Assembly: GCA_025355005.1 (NCBI GenBank)
Contig: JANXLV010000176.1
Location: 1 to 35,332, forward strand
Direction of reading: 5' to 3'
Source: Myxococcales bacterium
GTDB lineage: Bacteria > Myxococcota_A > Polyangia > Polyangiales > Polyangiaceae
Length of the DNA stretch: 35,332 bases
Shown here: piece by piece, positions 1-7,590 of the stretch
Position numbering within the stretch: the stretch's first letter is position 1
Layout: each line of letters opens with the position of its first letter
The notes under the pieces: generated by a model
Database searches by the model: none
Told to the model about the DNA's origin: nothing
Seen by the model: the letters and a program-made list of their open reading frames with translations, nothing else
Made by a program: the position numbers and the translations under genes

Positions 1-2867
1 GGGACGAAGCGGGCCTCACCGGCCTTCTGTGTGGCCTCGTCCAGGGACATGCCCTCCTCGCGCAGCTGGTTCGTGAAGTCCACGAGCAGGATCGAGTTCT
101 TCACCTCGATGCCCATGAGCGCGACGAAGCCGATGTTCGCCGTGAACGAGAGCGTGTCGCCATGAAGGAACAGCGCGACCAGGCCGCCGATGACCCCGAG
201 CGGGATGACCGATGCCACGATGAGCGTGCTCTTGAACGTGCGGAACTCCAGCACGAGCACCGCGAGCACGCCAAACACCGCGATCATGATCGCAGCGCCC
301 AGGCCGCCGAAGCTCTCTTGCCTGCTCTCGATCTCGCCCGCGGGGACCAGGCGCACGCCCTTCGGGAGCTCGACGTTGGCGAGCTTCGCGAGCACCTCCT
401 TCGTCACGCGATCCGTGTTGAAGCCCGACCTGACGTTGGACGTCACGGTCACGCTTCGCTCCTTCGCGTAGTGCCGGATCTTCGTCGCGGATGGCAAGAG
501 CTCCACGTCCGCGACCTGCGCGAGCGGCAGCGGTGCTCCGCGGTTCGTCTGTACGTAGAGCATCGACAGCGCGCTCATGTCGGGTGCGGCGCTCGCACGC
601 GAACGCGGCAGCGTCACGCGGATGTCGTAGGCCTCGTCGCTGCCCGGGTCGCGGTACTTTCCGGCGGCGATGCCACCCACAGCGAGCCGTAGCGCGCGAT
701 CCACGTCCGGCACCGCAACGCCCAGAACGGCTGCCTTGTCACGATCGGTGACCACGCGAAGGTCGGTTCGCTTGTCGCGCGCAGGATTGCGCACGGTTCG
801 CGTTCCGGCCGTCTTCGTCAATACGTCCTCCACCCGCGCTGCGGCGACCTCGAGCGCGTCGGCGTCCTCGCCCAGGAGGCGCATGGCCACGGGCGCATCC
901 AGCGGCGGACCGTTCTCGAACTCCACCAGATCGAGGCGCGCGCCTGCGTAGTCGCGCAGCTCGCCGCGGATGGTCTCCAGCACGTGCTGCCCTTGCTCCC
1001 CGCTTCCCGCGCGCAGCTCGGCGAACACATCCGACACGTTCGCCCGCTCGTTGCGCGGAGACACGTTGTAGTAGATCTGCGGGTGACCCTTGCCCACGGT
1101 CACGGCCACGTTCGTCACCTCGCGGTGGCGCGACAGCACCGACTCCACGAAGCGCGCGGCGCGATCGGTCTCCGAAAGGCTCGCGCCGTCCTCGCCCTCG
1201 ATCTTGACCATGAACTGCGGCACGCCCGCCTTGGGGAAGAGCGAGAAGCCGATCTTCGGGATCAGCGCGAGGCTGCCCAAAAAAAGCGCGAGCGCGACGA
1301 GGAGCGTCACCTTCGGCCACGCGACAGCGCGGCGAAGAATGGGGCGGTACGTGAGCTCGATCACGTACGTCATCGCGCGGAAGAACACGTTCCCGTGCTC
1401 GCCCTCTTCCTTCAGGATGCGGCTGGAGAGGAACGGGACGATCGTGAGCGACACCAGCAGCGACGAGGCGATCGTGAACACCACGGCAACGGGAAGGCTC
1501 CGAATGAACTGCCCTGCGGTGCCCGGTAGCGCAAGCAGCGGCACGAACGCGAAGATCAGCGTGGCCGTGCACCCCACCACGCTGAGCGTGATCTGTCGCG
1601 TGGCCGCGATCGCAGCATCGCGCGGCGCGCTCCCTTCGCGGATGTGTCGCGTGATGTTCTCCACGACGACAACGGAGTCATCCACGAGGAGACCCAACGC
1701 GAGCACGAAGCCCACGATCGAGAGCTGGTTGATCGAGAAGCCCACAGTGCCCAGGAGGAAAAGGCCCATCGCCAGGCTCAGCGGAATGGAGACCATCACC
1801 ACCAGCGACGCGCGCCAGCCGAGCGGCAAGAGCGTGATGAGCACCAGGAAGATCGCGAGACCGAAGTCGCGCGTGAAGCCGCTCATCCGGTGCGCAACGT
1901 TCTTCGACTGATCGAAGCCGCGCTCCAGCCTGACCGTCTGCGGCAGCGTCTTTTCGAACTCCGCGAGCTCCCTGTCTATGCCGGCCTTGGAGTGAAAGAC
2001 GTTCTGGTTCTCCTTCTGGTTCACCGCGATCAGTACGGCGCGCTTGCCGTTCCATCGCGCAAGGGGCGCCGCCTCCACGTCTCCCATGGTCACGGTGGCG
2101 ACATCGCGCACGCGGATGGCGCTGCCGCCTGCGGACCGGACGATGGTCTCGCGGATCTCCTCCGTGGACGCATAGTCCCCGCTGGCCTTCACGTTGAAGC
2201 GACGCGCGCCCGCCTCCACGCTGCCTGCCGGCACGTTCGCGCTCTCCGCGCCGACGGCGGACAGGAGCTCCTGGGGCGACAGGCCCAGCGCGACCATGCG
2301 CGCGAGGTCCAGCGTGACCGTCACCTCCTGCTTCGGAAGGCCGGCGATCTCCACGGCGTCCACGCCGGGCTGGTTCTCGACGCGCTTCTTGAGAGCGCGC
2401 GCCAGCACGTCGAGCTCGCGGTAGCTCGCGGTGTCCGACAGCAGGGCCACCTCCGCGATGTTCACCTTCGCGGCGTTGAACTGCCGCACGTCCAGGCGCA
2501 CGAGCTCCGCGGGCAGCGTGGGTCGAAGCGCCGTCACCTCGCGCAGCACCTCGTCTCGCTTGCGGTCTGGGTCAGAGCCCGCGCGAAACTCGATCTGCGT
2601 GACGCTGAGGCTGTCCTCCATCTCGGTGGTCAGCTTCTTCACGTCGTCCAGCGCCTTGAGCTTGGTCTCCACGGGGTCGACGACCAGCCGCTCCATGTCG
2701 TTCGGCGTCGCGCCGGGGAGCACCGCGACCACCACGAACGTGGCGAAGGGAAACGTCGGGTCCTCGGACTTGGGAATGGACAGGAGCGACTGCACGCCGA
2801 GCGCGCAGAGCGCGATGAACACCACGAGCGTGAACTGCCAACGCTTGACCGCAAACGCGCTCAACAT
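1..2867 (-). CDS. RND efflux transporter permease (HAE1/AcrB-type), 3' end missing
   Basis: This is the inner-membrane proton/drug antiporter of a tripartite RND pump. The frame is open from an ATG at 2867 to the left edge, giving about 955 residues of an expected 1,000-1,050. The N-terminus has the usual first membrane helix followed by a periplasmic porter domain. Membrane helix 4 carries the proton-relay pair in LLVDDSVVVVENI. Near the cut end, helix 10 carries the matching lysine in GIEVKNSILLVDF. The last visible residues (GEARFVP) match the segment just before the final two helices, so only these and the tail are missing. An AGGAG-type site (AGGGAG, 2875-2880) lies 7 nt upstream of the start. 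The gene follows the membrane-fusion partner with a 61-nt gap, so the two are very likely co-transcribed. The conserved relay residues fit a working pump; the substrate cannot be read from sequence. No outer-membrane channel is visible and it may lie beyond the edge. Confidence 0.93.
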   Translation of the reverse strand, partial: MLSAFAVKRWQFTLVVFIALCALGVQSLLSIPKSEDPTFPFATFVVVAVLPGATPNDMERLVVDPVETKLKALDDVKKLTTEMEDSLSVTQIEFRAGSDPDRKRDEVLREVTALRPTLPAELVRLDVRQFNAAKVNIAEVALLSDTASYRELDVLARALKKRVENQPGVDAVEIAGLPKQEVTVTLDLARMVALGLSPQELLSAVGAESANVPAGSVEAGARRFNVKASGDYASTEEIRETIVRSAGGSAIRVRDVATVTMGDVEAAPLARWNGKRAVLIAVNQKENQNVFHSKAGIDRELAEFEKTLPQTVRLERGFDQSKNVAHRMSGFTRDFGLAIFLVLITLLPLGWRASLVVMVSIPLSLAMGLFLLGTVGFSINQLSIVGFVLALGLLVDDSVVVVENITRHIREGSAPRDAAIAATRQITLSVVGCTATLIFAFVPLLALPGTAGQFIRSLPVAVVFTIASSLLVSLTIVPFLSSRILKEEGEHGNVFFRAMTYVIELTYRPILRRAVAWPKVTLLVALALFLGSLALIPKIGFSLFPKAGVPQFMVKIEGEDGASLSETDRAARFVESVLSRHREVTNVAVTVGKGHPQIYYNVSPRNERANVSDVFAELRAGSGEQGQHVLETIRGELRDYAGARLDLVEFENGPPLDAPVAMRLLGEDADALEVAAARVEDVLTKTAGTRTVRNPARDKRTDLRVVTDRDKAAVLGVAVPDVDRALRLAVGGIAAGKYRDPGSDEAYDIRVTLPRSRASAAPDMSALSMLYVQTNRGAPLPLAQVADVELLPSATKIRHYAKERSVTVTSNVRSGFNTDRVTKEVLAKLANVELPKGVRLVPAGEIESRQESFGGLGAAIMIAVFGVLAVLVLEFRTFKSTLIVASVIPLGVIGGLVALFLHGDTLSFTANIGFVALMGIEVKNSILLVDFTNQLREEGMSLDEATQKAGEARFV

Positions 2868-2874
2868 GCAAATT

Positions 2875-2880
2875 CTCCCT
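2875..2880 (-). promoter_or_regulatory. Ribosome binding site of the RND permease
   Basis: AGGGAG on the minus strand, 7 nt before the ATG at 2867. It fixes the start of the permease. Confidence 0.6.
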
Positions 2881-2901
2881 GAAAAGAGCCGCTGGAAAGG
2901 T

Positions 2902-2930
2902 TCGCGAGCGCCTGCTGATCGCGAGCGCCT
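2902..2930. repeat. 12-bp direct repeat at the fusion protein/permease junction
   Basis: The 12-mer TCGCGAGCGCCT occurs at 2902-2913 and again at 2919-2930, a 17-bp period, running into the stop codon of the membrane-fusion gene. It may be a small duplication; no function is evident. Confidence 0.5.
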
Positions 2931-4023
2931 ACTGGACGACCCGCACCCGCATGCCGTCGGCGAGCTCCGCCGCACCACCCGAAACCACGCGAGAGCCACG
3001 AGGCAGCGCCGCATTGGAGAGCGCCGCGCGGTCGTCCAGGAGGAACGCGATCGTGACGTCGACCTTCTTTGCGTGTCCGTCCACCACCGTGAACACGGAC
3101 GCCAGGTTGCCCTTGCCGAGCGTGAGCGCGCTCACCGGCACCACGGCGACAGCGTCCTCGTCATGCGGGATCACCACCTTGGCGGTGAGCCCCGACAGCA
3201 TGCCCGCGGGCGGTGCGGCCAGGCGGATCTCCACGTCGAACGTGCCGGACGAAGGAGATGCGACGGTCGCGATCTGCGACACCACGCCATCGAGCGGGGC
3301 CTCGGGGCGCGCATCGCACACGACATGGGCGCGATCACCCTCCTTCACACGAAGGACGTCGCGATCGGTGAGACCGACCTTCACCACCGCGCCGCGCGAC
3401 CGGCCGCTCAGATGAAAGATGGGTCGCCCGGGCGCTGCGATCTCGCCGTTCTCTGCCATGCGCCGGTCGATGCGTCCGTCATCGGGAGCGACGATGTGCG
3501 AGCGCTGTGCGTTGAACTGCGCCGCCGTGAGCGCCGCGTGTGAGAGCGCCGCCGCGGTCTGCGCGTCCTCCAGGTTGGCGGTGGGCAGCGCGCCGCTCGC
3601 CGTGAGCTTCGACACACGCTCCAGATCGCGGTCAGCCTTCGTGGTGCCCTCTTTCGCCTGACGAAGCGCCGCGTCCACCTCCGTGGGATCCAGGCTCGCG
3701 AGGACCTGACCCTTGCGCACCAGCGCCCCCTCCTCGACGTAGAGCGCAGCGATCACGCCGCCCACCTTGAACGAAAGATCGGCCTCGCTCTTCAGCCTGA
3801 CCACGCCCGTTCCACGAATGGGCCGGGACACCGGCCCAGCCTGAACGTCCCCGAGCCGCACCGCAGTGTCCGCCTCCAGGAGCGGCGGCTCCGAAGCATG
3901 AGCGTCCGACTCTGCCCCCTGGCACCCCGAGACCAAGGCCAGCGACGCCAGCGACGCCAGCGATCCGAGAGCAACGACCAAACCCAAGGCCCAGCCCGCC
4001 CGACCCAGAAAAGCCTCGTTCAT
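2929..4023 (-). CDS. RND periplasmic adaptor (membrane-fusion) lipoprotein
   Basis: A HlyD/AcrA-type adaptor of 364 residues that would link the RND permease to an outer-membrane channel. The N-terminus is a lipoprotein signal with a VSGC lipobox, so it should be anchored by a lipid. A biotinyl-lipoyl-like half motif (GVIAALYVEEGALVRKGQVL) precedes a coiled-coil hairpin rich in Ala, Gln and Glu, and the second lipoyl half follows (HIVAPDDGRIDRR). Beta-barrel and membrane-proximal regions make up the rest. In-frame ATGs exist at 4035 and a possible start at 4065, but the ATG at 4023 has GGAG (4030-4033) 6 nt upstream and is preferred. It is the first gene of the pump operon. Its promoter carries the palindromes described at 4060-4141, so repression by the divergent TetR protein is the natural reading. 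Confidence 0.9.
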   Translation of the reverse strand: MNEAFLGRAGWALGLVVALGSLASLASLALVSGCQGAESDAHASEPPLLEADTAVRLGDVQAGPVSRPIRGTGVVRLKSEADLSFKVGGVIAALYVEEGALVRKGQVLASLDPTEVDAALRQAKEGTTKADRDLERVSKLTASGALPTANLEDAQTAAALSHAALTAAQFNAQRSHIVAPDDGRIDRRMAENGEIAAPGRPIFHLSGRSRGAVVKVGLTDRDVLRVKEGDRAHVVCDARPEAPLDGVVSQIATVASPSSGTFDVEIRLAAPPAGMLSGLTAKVVIPHDEDAVAVVPVSALTLGKGNLASVFTVVDGHAKKVDVTIAFLLDDRAALSNAALPRGSRVVSGGAAELADGMRVRVVQ

Positions 4024-4029
4024 GAATGT

Positions 4030-4033
4030 CTCC
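4030..4033 (-). promoter_or_regulatory. Ribosome binding site of the adaptor gene
   Basis: GGAG on the minus strand, 6 nt upstream of the ATG at 4023. It favours that start over the in-frame alternatives at 4035 and 4065. Confidence 0.55.
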
Positions 4034-4059
4034 ATTCCCGTGCCCGTCGTTCCCGTACC

Positions 4060-4070
4060 AGACACTGTCT
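4060..4070. promoter_or_regulatory. Operator copy 1 (AGACA-C-TGTCT palindrome)
   Basis: An 11-bp perfect inverted repeat with a one-base centre. The same element recurs at 4085-4095 and 4129-4141. It lies between the adaptor gene and the TetR gene, over the predicted -10 of the efflux promoter, and is the probable binding site of the adjacent TetR regulator. Confidence 0.65.
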
Positions 4071-4096
4071 ATGGGCCCTCCAGTAGACACTGTCAA
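4068..4096 (-). promoter_or_regulatory. Predicted promoter of the efflux operon
   Basis: On the minus strand a perfect -35 box TTGACA (4096-4091) is followed after 17 bp by CATAGA (4073-4068), a weak -10. The -35 overlaps operator copy 2 and the -10 touches operator copy 1, the arrangement expected for steric repression. This is a prediction from consensus matching only. Confidence 0.5.
4085..4095. promoter_or_regulatory. Operator copy 2 (AGACA-C-TGTCA)
   Basis: Second copy of the palindrome, with one mismatch at the outer base. Its right half is part of the TTGACA -35 box on the minus strand, so a protein bound here would block RNA polymerase directly. Confidence 0.6.
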
Positions 4097-4128
4097 CCCC
4101 GACCTGACCCCGACCTGACCCCTGTCCA

Positions 4129-4141
4129 TAGACACTGTCTA
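4129..4141. promoter_or_regulatory. Operator copy 3 (TAGACA-C-TGTCTA)
   Basis: The most complete copy: a 13-bp perfect inverted repeat with a one-base centre. It abuts and overlaps the predicted -10 box of the TetR gene (4140-4145), which suggests autoregulation. Confidence 0.65.
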
Positions 4142-4145
4142 GAAT
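4140..4145 (+). promoter_or_regulatory. Predicted -10 box of the tetR-type gene
   Basis: TAGAAT matches the TATAAT consensus at five of six positions and sits directly against operator copy 3. A -35 match upstream is poor. With a transcript start near 4152, the ATG at 4197 would have a leader of about 45 nt. Confidence 0.4.
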
Positions 4146-4196
4146 CCGAGCGCCCTGGCCTTGACGCCCCTCACGTCGCGGTGCACTCTCGAACGG

Positions 4197-4946
4197 ATGA
4201 CCCGCGCACGAACAGATCTCCACCCGCGGGGGGCCGCCAAGGTCACCGCGCTCGTGCACGAGGACGTGCGCTCCGCGGTCCTCGGCGCTGCAATACGGCT
4301 CATCGGCGAAGGCGGGCTCGCGAAGCTCTCCATGCGTGAGGTCGCGCGCGCGGCAGGCGTGAGCCATCAGGCGCCGTACCACTACTTCGAGGACCGCGAG
4401 TCGATCCTGGCCGCGCTATGCGAGGAGGGCTTCACGATCCTCGCAGACCGCCTCGAGAAGGGCCGCGACCCGAGCGAGACGCCGATCGCCAGATTCACCG
4501 CGCTCGCCCGTATCTACGTCGAGTTCGCCTTCGATCACCCGGCCATGTTCCGTCTGATGTTCCGGCCCGACTTCGTTGACATCCAGCGCTTTCCTACCGC
4601 CAAGGCGTGCGGCGATCGCGCGTTCGTGCAGCTCTATTCCGCGGTGCAGGACTGCATCGACGCGGGCCTCTTTCCGGGTCGGTCGCAGCAGGGGCTCGTC
4701 GTGCTCGGATGGTCGCTCGCGCACGGGCTCGCGTGCCTGCTTCTGGACGGTCCGCTTGCGATGAAGGTACCGGATGCCGCGCTCGCGCAGGAGACGGTGA
4801 TCGCGGAGACCCTCGACGTGATGCGCGGTCTCCTGGAGAGCGCGACGCTCGCGGGCTCAAGCGCGAGGGCGAGCGCGAGCGCGAAGCCTGCGAAGGCCAC
4901 GCCCAAGAGCTCCGCAAAGGCGAAGAGATCCTCACGTCGCTCCTGA
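4197..4946 (+). CDS. TetR-family transcriptional repressor
   Basis: A 249-residue DNA-binding regulator. The N-terminal helix-turn-helix is typical of TetR proteins: LIGEGGLAKLSMREVARAAG then the recognition region VSHQAPYHYFEDRESILAAL. The ligand-binding part contains FAFDHPAMFRLMFRP, characteristic of the WHG/TetR_C family of effector domains. A low-complexity Ala/Ser/Lys tail of about 35 residues ends the protein. A TTG at 4161 is in frame, but it would leave almost no leader after the predicted -10, so the ATG at 4197 is preferred; neither has a strong ribosome site. It diverges from the efflux operon across three palindromic operators, so the likely role is efflux repression relieved by a pump substrate. 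Its 3' end overlaps the convergent histidine phosphatase gene by 15 nt. Confidence 0.9.
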   Translation: MTRARTDLHPRGAAKVTALVHEDVRSAVLGAAIRLIGEGGLAKLSMREVARAAGVSHQAPYHYFEDRESILAALCEEGFTILADRLEKGRDPSETPIARFTALARIYVEFAFDHPAMFRLMFRPDFVDIQRFPTAKACGDRAFVQLYSAVQDCIDAGLFPGRSQQGLVVLGWSLAHGLACLLLDGPLAMKVPDAALAQETVIAETLDVMRGLLESATLAGSSARASASAKPAKATPKSSAKAKRSSRRS

Positions 4947-5597
4947 CATGTACTCCTCGTGCCATGCGCCGTGCGTGTCGCGGCGAATGAGCAGCACGCT
5001 CGCGTTCGCAGGGTTGGGTTCTTCCTCGAACCAGTCAACGGGTTGGTTGCGCCACGCCATGCGAAACGCGCGCTGCGACACGCCGTGCAGGAACACGATG
5101 TGGTGCGAAAAGTCGCTCCGGTGCAGCTTGCCGAAGAACAGGATGATGCGCTGCACCACGTCCGCGCGGCTCTCTCCGTTCGGGTAACGGAAGTAGAACT
5201 TGCCGAGGTTGTCCGTCAGGCGCTGCCGCTTCGCAAAGGAGTCGGGCAGCTTCTGCAACGCCTCTTCGTCGGTCAGGCTGTCCCAGTCGCCGAAGTCCTG
5301 CTCGCGCAGGAGGAACGCCTCGCGCCGCCGGATGTGCACCGCGTCCGCGCCGAACGCGTGCTCCAGCACGGCGGCCTCCGTCTGCGCACACCGCACGTAG
5401 GGCGAGCACCAGCTGGCGGTCTTGTCCGCTGCGAGCGACAACGAGCGCACCAGGACCCCGGCGCGCGCGAGGCGTTCGGAGTGCGGATCCGCGAGCGGGA
5501 TCGTGTGATCCGGCAGCTGCTTGTACACCGACGGATCGATGTTGGCCGACGATACGTCATGCCGCACGAGGATGATGGTCTCGACCGTGCTTTTCAC
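4932..5597 (-). CDS. Histidine phosphatase family protein (phosphoglycerate-mutase-like)
   Basis: A 221-residue member of the branch-1 histidine phosphatase fold, which transfers phosphate through a phospho-histidine. The N-terminal signature is VRHDVSSAN (Arg12, nucleophile His13); the usual Gly after the His is Asp here. SPYVRCAQTE supplies the second Arg (69), LREQDFGDWD the conserved acidic region, and LHGVSQR the second His (171). All core catalytic positions are present, so it should be active, but the substrate is unknown; small phosphoesters or sugar phosphates are as likely as proteins. The start is a GTG at 5597 with only a weak ribosome site. It stands alone between two plus-strand genes, overlapping the TetR gene by 15 nt at its 3' end, and is 40 nt from the divergent acyltransferase start. 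Confidence 0.85.
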   Translation of the reverse strand: MKSTVETIILVRHDVSSANIDPSVYKQLPDHTIPLADPHSERLARAGVLVRSLSLAADKTASWCSPYVRCAQTEAAVLEHAFGADAVHIRRREAFLLREQDFGDWDSLTDEEALQKLPDSFAKRQRLTDNLGKFYFRYPNGESRADVVQRIILFFGKLHRSDFSHHIVFLHGVSQRAFRMAWRNQPVDWFEEEPNPANASVLLIRRDTHGAWHEEYMSGAT

Positions 5598-5625
5598 TCA
5601 CGCAGCGTACCAGCGCTCGGGCTAT

Positions 5626-5631
5626 AGGTGG
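5626..5631 (+). promoter_or_regulatory. Ribosome binding site that decides the acyltransferase start
   Basis: AGGTGG, 6 nt before a TTG at 5638. It supports that TTG over more upstream in-frame starts, which would lie inside the divergent phosphatase gene. Confidence 0.5.
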
Positions 5632-5637
5632 GCTGTC

Positions 5638-7590
5638 TTGGCCTCCGCCCACCGCGCCACGATTCCCCATCTGCCCGCGCTCGACGGCCTGCGCGGCGTG
5701 GCCGTCATCGGCGTGGTGCTCTTTCATGCGGACGCGCTGTTGCGCGGCGGGTACCTGGGCGTGGACCTGTTCTTCGTGCTGTCCGGCTATCTGATCACGT
5801 CGATCATCCTGTCCGAGCTCGACGCGACGGGCACGCTCGATCTCAAGGCGTTCTGGGTGCGTCGTGCGCGCAGGCTCTTCCCCGCGCTCCTCTCCATCAT
5901 GCCCGCCATCGCGCTCTACGCGCGGTTCGTCGCGGGCGCGGACGAGCTCGCGGGTCTGCGCAATGACGCGCTCGCCACGCTCGCGTACGTCGCGAACTGG
6001 CGCGCGATCTTCTCGGAGAAGAGCTACTGGGATCTCTTCATCGCGCCGTCGCCGCTCGAGCACACCTGGAGCCTTGCGATCGAGGAGCAGTTCTACGTCG
6101 CGTGGCCGCTCATCGTCACGCTCGTCTTCGGCGTCCTCAGGAAGGGCAGGAAGACGCTGCTCGGCGTGACGCTCGCGCTCCTCCTCGGCTCCATGTTGCT
6201 CATGCTCTTGCTGTACGACATGGACCGCACGTCGCGCGTGTACTTCGGGACGGACACGCGCGCCGCCTCGATCCTCGCGGGCGTGGTGCTCTCCATCCTG
6301 CTCCCTGCGAAGACGGAGATGAGCATGCGCACCGCGCGCGTGCTCGACGGGTTCGGCGCCTTCACCATCGTGGTGCTCGGGGTCGCGTGGGTGAAGCTGG
6401 ACGGGCAGAGCACGTTCGTCTACCACGGCGGGTTCTGGCTGAACGAGGCGCTCGCGCTGGTCCTGATCGCATGCGCCGTCGCTGGGAAAAAAAGCCTCGT
6501 TGCGCGTCTCTTCTCGGTGAGGCCGCTCGCGTACATGGGGACCATCAGCTACGGCGTGTACCTGTGGCACTGGCCCATCGACTGCTTGCTCACCGCCAAC
6601 CGCACGCACATCGAGGGCCTCAAGCTGCAGCTCGTTCGCATGTCGCTCACGCTCGTGATCGCCATGCTGTCCTACAGGTTCTTCGAGCGCCCGATCCGCA
6701 TGAAGGGCCTGCCGTTCGGAAAGCCGATCTGGGTCGTGCCCGCAGCGTTCGCCGCTTCCGCGCTCTCGGTGGTGGCGGGAACGCGCGCACGTCCGATTCC
6801 GCCGGCGCCAGTCGCCGCGCACGATCCGCCCCCGCAGGGGCACTCGTTCCACCCGCCGTTCCCGAGCGCGTACGCGGCTGACGTGGAGACGCTGCTGCCC
6901 GCGTCCGAGCTTCCCGCGGGGACACCGCGCGTGCTCGTCGTCGGCGACTCGGTCGCGCAGAAGCTGGGCGTTTCGCTGCGCCACCGTCAAGACGAGCGAC
7001 GGATGTGGGTGGCGCATCGCGGCGTGGGAGACTGCAGCATCGTGCAGAACCTGAAGGTGGATCGCCAGGGCCACCCGGCCACCGCGGTGAAGAACCCCGG
7101 CTGCGCGTCGCGCTGGGTTCTGGACACCGCGGAGCTCAAGCCCGATCTCACGCTCATCGTGCTGGGCGGCGGCTACTACGCACAGATGATGGTCGAGGGA
7201 AAGCCGGAGCACGCTTGCGAGGCGGGCTGGCATGCGACCTACAGGGCGCGTCTCGTGGAGCTGATCGACGGGATGGGCACGAACGCCGGGCAAGTCGTGA
7301 TCACGCTGGTGCCGTACCCGATGGATCGATGGCGTTACGAAGGCGTCGTCGAGTGGGTGGAGTGCTTCAATGGCATCTTGAAGGAGGTGGCGGACGAGAA
7401 GCAGCTGCCTACGCTGGATCTCATGGGCCACGTGTGCCCAACGCAGGACTGCATCCGCGCGATCGACGGAGTGGCGCAGCGGCCCGACGGTCTGCATCCT
7501 GACGGCACGGGCGCGGAGGAGATGTCGCGATGGACGCTCGCGCAGCTCCTCACCCAGCTGCCGTCGCGCGCGCCCGATGGAGGTCACTGA
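5638..7590 (+). CDS. Acyltransferase-3 / SGNH O-acetyltransferase (OafA/OatA type)
   Basis: A roughly 650-residue membrane protein of the family that O-acetylates surface polysaccharides, LPS or peptidoglycan. The first half is an acyltransferase-3 domain with about ten membrane helices. It shows the opening ALDGLRGVAVIGVVLFH (catalytic-type His), the YLGVDLFFVLSGYLIT segment, the Arg-rich FWVRRARRLFPAL motif, and EHTWSLAIEEQFYVAWPL. A Pro-rich linker leads to a periplasmic SGNH domain with the nucleophile block VVGDSVAQ and the Asp/His block DGLHPDG. The usual Gly-x-Asn block appears instead as LGGGYYAQ, without Asn. The start is a TTG with AGGTGG upstream. The stop overlaps the ATG of the metallophosphoesterase (TGATG), so the two are translated together. 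The target glycan is unknown. Confidence 0.9.
   Translation: MASAHRATIPHLPALDGLRGVAVIGVVLFHADALLRGGYLGVDLFFVLSGYLITSIILSELDATGTLDLKAFWVRRARRLFPALLSIMPAIALYARFVAGADELAGLRNDALATLAYVANWRAIFSEKSYWDLFIAPSPLEHTWSLAIEEQFYVAWPLIVTLVFGVLRKGRKTLLGVTLALLLGSMLLMLLLYDMDRTSRVYFGTDTRAASILAGVVLSILLPAKTEMSMRTARVLDGFGAFTIVVLGVAWVKLDGQSTFVYHGGFWLNEALALVLIACAVAGKKSLVARLFSVRPLAYMGTISYGVYLWHWPIDCLLTANRTHIEGLKLQLVRMSLTLVIAMLSYRFFERPIRMKGLPFGKPIWVVPAAFAASALSVVAGTRARPIPPAPVAAHDPPPQGHSFHPPFPSAYAADVETLLPASELPAGTPRVLVVGDSVAQKLGVSLRHRQDERRMWVAHRGVGDCSIVQNLKVDRQGHPATAVKNPGCASRWVLDTAELKPDLTLIVLGGGYYAQMMVEGKPEHACEAGWHATYRARLVELIDGMGTNAGQVVITLVPYPMDRWRYEGVVEWVECFNGILKEVADEKQLPTLDLMGHVCPTQDCIRAIDGVAQRPDGLHPDGTGAEEMSRWTLAQLLTQLPSRAPDGGH
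7579..7583 (+). promoter_or_regulatory. Ribosome binding site of the metallophosphoesterase
   Basis: GGAGG, 6 nt upstream of the ATG at 7590 and inside the 3' end of the acyltransferase gene. Confidence 0.6.

Noticed and set aside
162..2882. Long plus-strand open frames opposite the RND permease
   Set aside because: They are antisense shadows caused by high GC and codon bias. They have no signal, ribosome site or family motif, while the minus strand has full RND motifs.
5557..7587. A 676-residue minus-strand frame opposite the acyltransferase
   Set aside because: Composition is Arg/His/Glu-rich without domains, and the plus-strand frame has clear acyltransferase and SGNH motifs.
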